From the NCBI GenBank assembly GCA_002477955.1, contig DLLE01000010.1, positions 1-16,422 on the forward strand: a stretch of DNA of 16,422 nucleotides. The letters are read 5' to 3'. Below, piece after piece: positions 14,335 through 16,422 of this stretch. The stretch is from Treponema sp. UBA7570. GTDB lineage: Bacteria; Spirochaetota; Spirochaetia; Treponematales; Treponemataceae. A program made the translations under genes and the position numbers. A model generated the notes under the pieces. That model saw nothing but the letters and a program-made list of their open reading frames with translations, was not told where the DNA came from and searched no databases. Within the stretch, counting starts at the first letter, position 1. Every line of letters starts with the position of its first letter.

Positions 14335-15579
14335 ATGAGAAAAATTGTTGTTACAGGACTTGGTTGTGTAAGTCCAGTCGGAAATTCTGCTGACGAAACT
14401 TGGGCTGCCCTCAAGGCAGGAAAAAGCGGGGTTGCTCCAATTGCCGGATATGATGCAACTCCTTTTAAAGTAAAATACGACGCTGAAGTAAAAGATTTTA
14501 AAGCCAGCGATTATATGGATGCAAAAGAAGCTCGCAAAATGGCACGCTTTACACAGTTTGCTGTTGCTGCTAGTAAAATGGCTCTTGACGATGCAAAACT
14601 TTCTGGAAACGAGGCTGTGCTTGACAAGGCTGGTGTTTATCTTGGCGTTGGAATCGGTGGTTTTGAAGTTACAGAAGCCGGATTCAAATCATATTTTAGC
14701 TCAAACTTTACACGCACTCCTCCAATGACAATTCCTGAGCTTATTCCAAACGAAGCTGCAGGAAATATTTGTATCGTAAACAACATTCACGGTCCGGCTC
14801 ACACTGTTTGTACCGCCTGTGCTTCTGGAACAGATGCGATTGGCTATGCTCTTGATCAGATTCGTGCAGGACGCGTGGATGTTGCTCTTGCCGGCGGTAC
14901 AGAATCTGCAATCAACGGATTTACAAACTTGAGTTTTGGCGTTTTGCAGGCACTTTCTTCAAAATGGGCAGACAATCCTTCAAAAGCAAGCCGTCCGTTC
15001 GACAAAGACCGTGATGGATTTGTTATGGGCGAAGGTTCAACAATCCTTATTTTGGAAGAATACGAGCATGCAAAAGCACGTGGCGCTAAAATTTATGCAG
15101 AAGTTGCAGGATACGGAACAACAACAGATGGTTACCACCTTACAGCTCCAAACCCGAACGGAATCGAAGGGGCACGCGCAATGACTCTTGCTCTCGAAGA
15201 TGCTCATGTAAAACCGGAAGATGTTGTTTACTACAACGCCCACGGAACTTCAACACACTTGAACGATGCTGGCGAAACAAAAATGCTCAAAAACGCATTT
15301 GGCGACGCTGCATACAAATTGCACATTTCTTCGACAAAATCAATGACAGGACACTGCCTTGGAAACGCAGGCTCGCTCGAAGCTTTTGTCTGTGTAAAAG
15401 CAATCGAAGACAACTTTATTCCACCAACAATCAACCTTGACAATCCGGACGTAGAAGGCGGATGCGACCTTGACTATACGCCAAACAAGGGACTTTCAAT
15501 CGACGTTCCGGTTGCAATGAGCGGAAACTTCGGTTTTGGCGGACACAACGGAATCTTGGTTTTCAAGAGAGCAAACTAA
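14335..15579 (+). CDS. fabF: 3-oxoacyl-ACP synthase II FabF
   Basis: 414 residues. It condenses malonyl-ACP with acyl-ACP in the elongation cycle. The thiolase-fold catalytic set is complete: nucleophile Cys162 in CTACASG, His303 in NAHGTSTH, Lys335 in STKSMTGH and His340. The N-terminal VVTGLGCVSPVG and C-terminal NFGFGGHNG are standard. The ATG has an AGGAG ribosome site 6 bases upstream. It is not directly joined to fabG; its own promoter and long leader lie upstream and a terminator follows, so it is likely a single-gene unit. The acpP gene that often precedes fabF is not present in the 323-base gap. Confidence 0.96.
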   Translation: MRKIVVTGLGCVSPVGNSADETWAALKAGKSGVAPIAGYDATPFKVKYDAEVKDFKASDYMDAKEARKMARFTQFAVAASKMALDDAKLSGNEAVLDKAGVYLGVGIGGFEVTEAGFKSYFSSNFTRTPPMTIPELIPNEAAGNICIVNNIHGPAHTVCTACASGTDAIGYALDQIRAGRVDVALAGGTESAINGFTNLSFGVLQALSSKWADNPSKASRPFDKDRDGFVMGEGSTILILEEYEHAKARGAKIYAEVAGYGTTTDGYHLTAPNPNGIEGARAMTLALEDAHVKPEDVVYYNAHGTSTHLNDAGETKMLKNAFGDAAYKLHISSTKSMTGHCLGNAGSLEAFVCVKAIEDNFIPPTINLDNPDVEGGCDLDYTPNKGLSIDVPVAMSGNFGFGGHNGILVFKRAN

Positions 15580-15637
15580 TTAAAAAACTCTAAAAAACGC
15601 TTATTGCGAAAATTTTAGGGTTGATTTTTACAAAAGA

Positions 15638-15747
15638 GGGCGTGCCGGCTTGCGCCGTCGCGCTTTTCGCGGTTCCGCTGACGCTCCATTGGACGCAGCG
15701 AGCTGCTTACCAACGGCAGAGCCGCCGCTACAATCGCTCACGCGAGC
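15638..15747 (+). repeat. GC-rich dispersed repeat, copy 2 (plus orientation)
   Basis: Begins GGGCGTGCCGGCTTGCGCC and ends GCTACAATCGCTCACGC. Its first 20 or so bases and last 17 bases closely match the reverse complement of 11195-11288, while the middle differs in length and sequence. It lies between the fabF stop codon and the fabF terminator. The 370-base gap from fabF to fabZ holds this repeat, the terminator and the fabZ leader, with no gene. Confidence 0.65.
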
Positions 15748-15752
15748 AAAAT

Positions 15753-15780
15753 GCCTGCTAAAAATGCAGGCTCTTTTTTT
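15753..15780 (+). terminator. Terminator after fabF
   Basis: GCCTGC (15753-15758) and GCAGGC (15766-15771) form a stem with a TAAAAAT loop, followed by TC and seven T. Confidence 0.8.
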
Positions 15781-15949
15781 ATAGGAGTTAAGATAAAAAC
15801 AGCCGAAAACGGCGTCTGTTTTTTATCTTTCTAAGTTTGCGTTGCAAACTTACTAATTAACTGCAATTTTTCACTTTGCTACGAAATTGCAATAAAAAGT
15901 CAATCCTAAAACTGAAGTTTTAATCTTGACTTTTTATAGGAGAAAAAAA
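15776..15949 (+). promoter_or_regulatory. Structured fabZ leader with repeated ribosome-site box
   Basis: The 12-base box TTTTTATAGGAG occurs at 15776-15787 and again at 15931-15942, where it serves fabZ. Between them are four inverted repeats: AAGATAAAAACAG with CTGTTTTTTATCTT (15790-15829, one bulged T, inner CCG/CGG); TAAGTTTGC with GCAAACTTA (15832-15852); TGCAATTT with AAATTGCA (15862-15891); and a two-part hairpin with a 12-bp outer stem (15892-15903 with 15926-15937) and a 7-bp inner stem (15907-15913 with 15916-15922). The last ends at the fabZ ribosome site and could hide it. No convincing promoter was found, so the transcription start is unclear. Confidence 0.45.
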
Positions 15950-16378
15950 ATGGCATTTACAGATATTGAATCACTTTTACCGCACAGAAAACCTTTTTTG
16001 TTTGTAGATACAATCGAAAGTTATGACGAAAACGGCTGTGTATGTACACGCAAATTTACAGAAGAGGATTTTTTCTTTAAAGGACACTTTCCTGAATATC
16101 CTGTAGTTCCTGGGGTAATTCTTGTAGAAACAATGGCACAGGGCGGTGGAGCCGCATTGAGCCTTCAGAAAAAATTTGACGAAGGAAGCCTGTTCTTCCT
16201 TGCGACAGTAAACAACGTAAAATTTAAGCATCAAGTACGTCCAGGCGACACCGTAAGAATGGAAGTAGTAAACAAACGCTGCACTAAAAACATGGTTGTA
16301 CAGGAAGGAAAGGCCTACGTAGGCGAAACCCTCTGCGCCCAAGCCGAGTGGATGTGTCTCGTAGGAAAAGGCAACTAG
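15950..16378 (+). CDS. fabZ: 3-hydroxyacyl-ACP dehydratase FabZ
   Basis: 142 residues, a normal length for this hot-dog-fold enzyme, which dehydrates 3-hydroxyacyl-ACP to the trans-2-enoyl form. The N-terminal LLPHRKPFLFVD is diagnostic. The catalytic pair is His46 in GHFPEYPVVPG and Glu60 in LVETMAQ, with the usual 14-residue spacing. I chose the ATG at 15950 behind the AGGAG site at 15938-15942; an in-frame TTG at 15926 lies in the upstream hairpin and is rejected. fabZ follows the fabF terminator and a long structured leader, so it is probably expressed or controlled separately from fabF. Confidence 0.95.
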   Translation: MAFTDIESLLPHRKPFLFVDTIESYDENGCVCTRKFTEEDFFFKGHFPEYPVVPGVILVETMAQGGGAALSLQKKFDEGSLFFLATVNNVKFKHQVRPGDTVRMEVVNKRCTKNMVVQEGKAYVGETLCAQAEWMCLVGKGN

Positions 16379-16400
16379 CAAAAAGAATGCAAAATAGCCT

Positions 16401-16422
16401 TTAAAAGAGGCGAGTGGGCACG
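16401..16422 (+). repeat. Possible start of another GC-rich repeat at the window edge
   Basis: After fabZ the sequence turns GC-rich and ends in GGGCACG, preceded by AAAAGAGG. The repeat at 15638 has a similar entry (AAAAGAGGGCGTGCC). Too little is visible to be sure. Confidence 0.2.

Overview
The window looks like a chromosomal segment of a low-GC spirochaete, most likely a host-associated Treponema. The evidence is the AT-rich sequence, a large chemoreceptor, two lipoproteins with short lipoboxes, a standalone AICAR formyltransferase, a type II fatty acid synthesis set, and protein wording I associate with gut and rumen treponemes. This is inference from recognition; no database was searched. 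No tRNA, rRNA, CRISPR array or transposase gene was seen.

Left part (1-5.8 kb): A leftward gene, cut by the window edge, encodes a PurF-like amidophosphoribosyltransferase whose glutaminase domain has lost its catalytic residues. It diverges from a rightward standalone AICAR transformylase lacking the IMP cyclohydrolase domain. Then come a methyl-accepting chemotaxis protein, a HAD phosphatase and a convergent DUF523 (TudS-like) protein.

Middle (5.9-11.2 kb): An orphan solute-binding lipoprotein has a clear promoter. Convergent with it is a 55-residue single-span membrane protein with a very strong Shine-Dalgarno sequence, which has an unusually short frame and is easy to miss. Next is a membrane GGDEF-EAL protein with an ABC-type periplasmic binding sensor, followed 3 bases later by a SAM methyltransferase.

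Right part (11.3-16.4 kb): Fatty acid synthesis genes fabD-fabG, fabF and fabZ. A lipoprotein resembling PL7 alginate lyases, with degenerate active-site motifs, sits on the opposite strand between fabG and fabF. FabD loads malonyl onto ACP, FabF condenses, FabG reduces and FabZ dehydrates. ACP, the enoyl reductase and FabH are not in the window.

The most interesting non-coding structure is in the fab region. A shared inverted repeat, TGACA-N13-TGTCA, lies before both fabD and fabF; at fabF it overlaps the -35 of a good promoter. The leaders of fabF and fabZ have the same plan: a terminator-like hairpin, a TATAGGAG box, an AT-rich hairpin, an AGTTTGC hairpin, then the real TATA(A)GGAG ribosome site. 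The fabF leader also contains a 7-codon frame inside a perfect 15-bp hairpin. Two copies of a GC-rich repeat of about 100 bp, in opposite orientations, bracket fabD to fabF. Several genes without Shine-Dalgarno sequences have -10 boxes so close to the ATG that leaderless mRNAs are likely.
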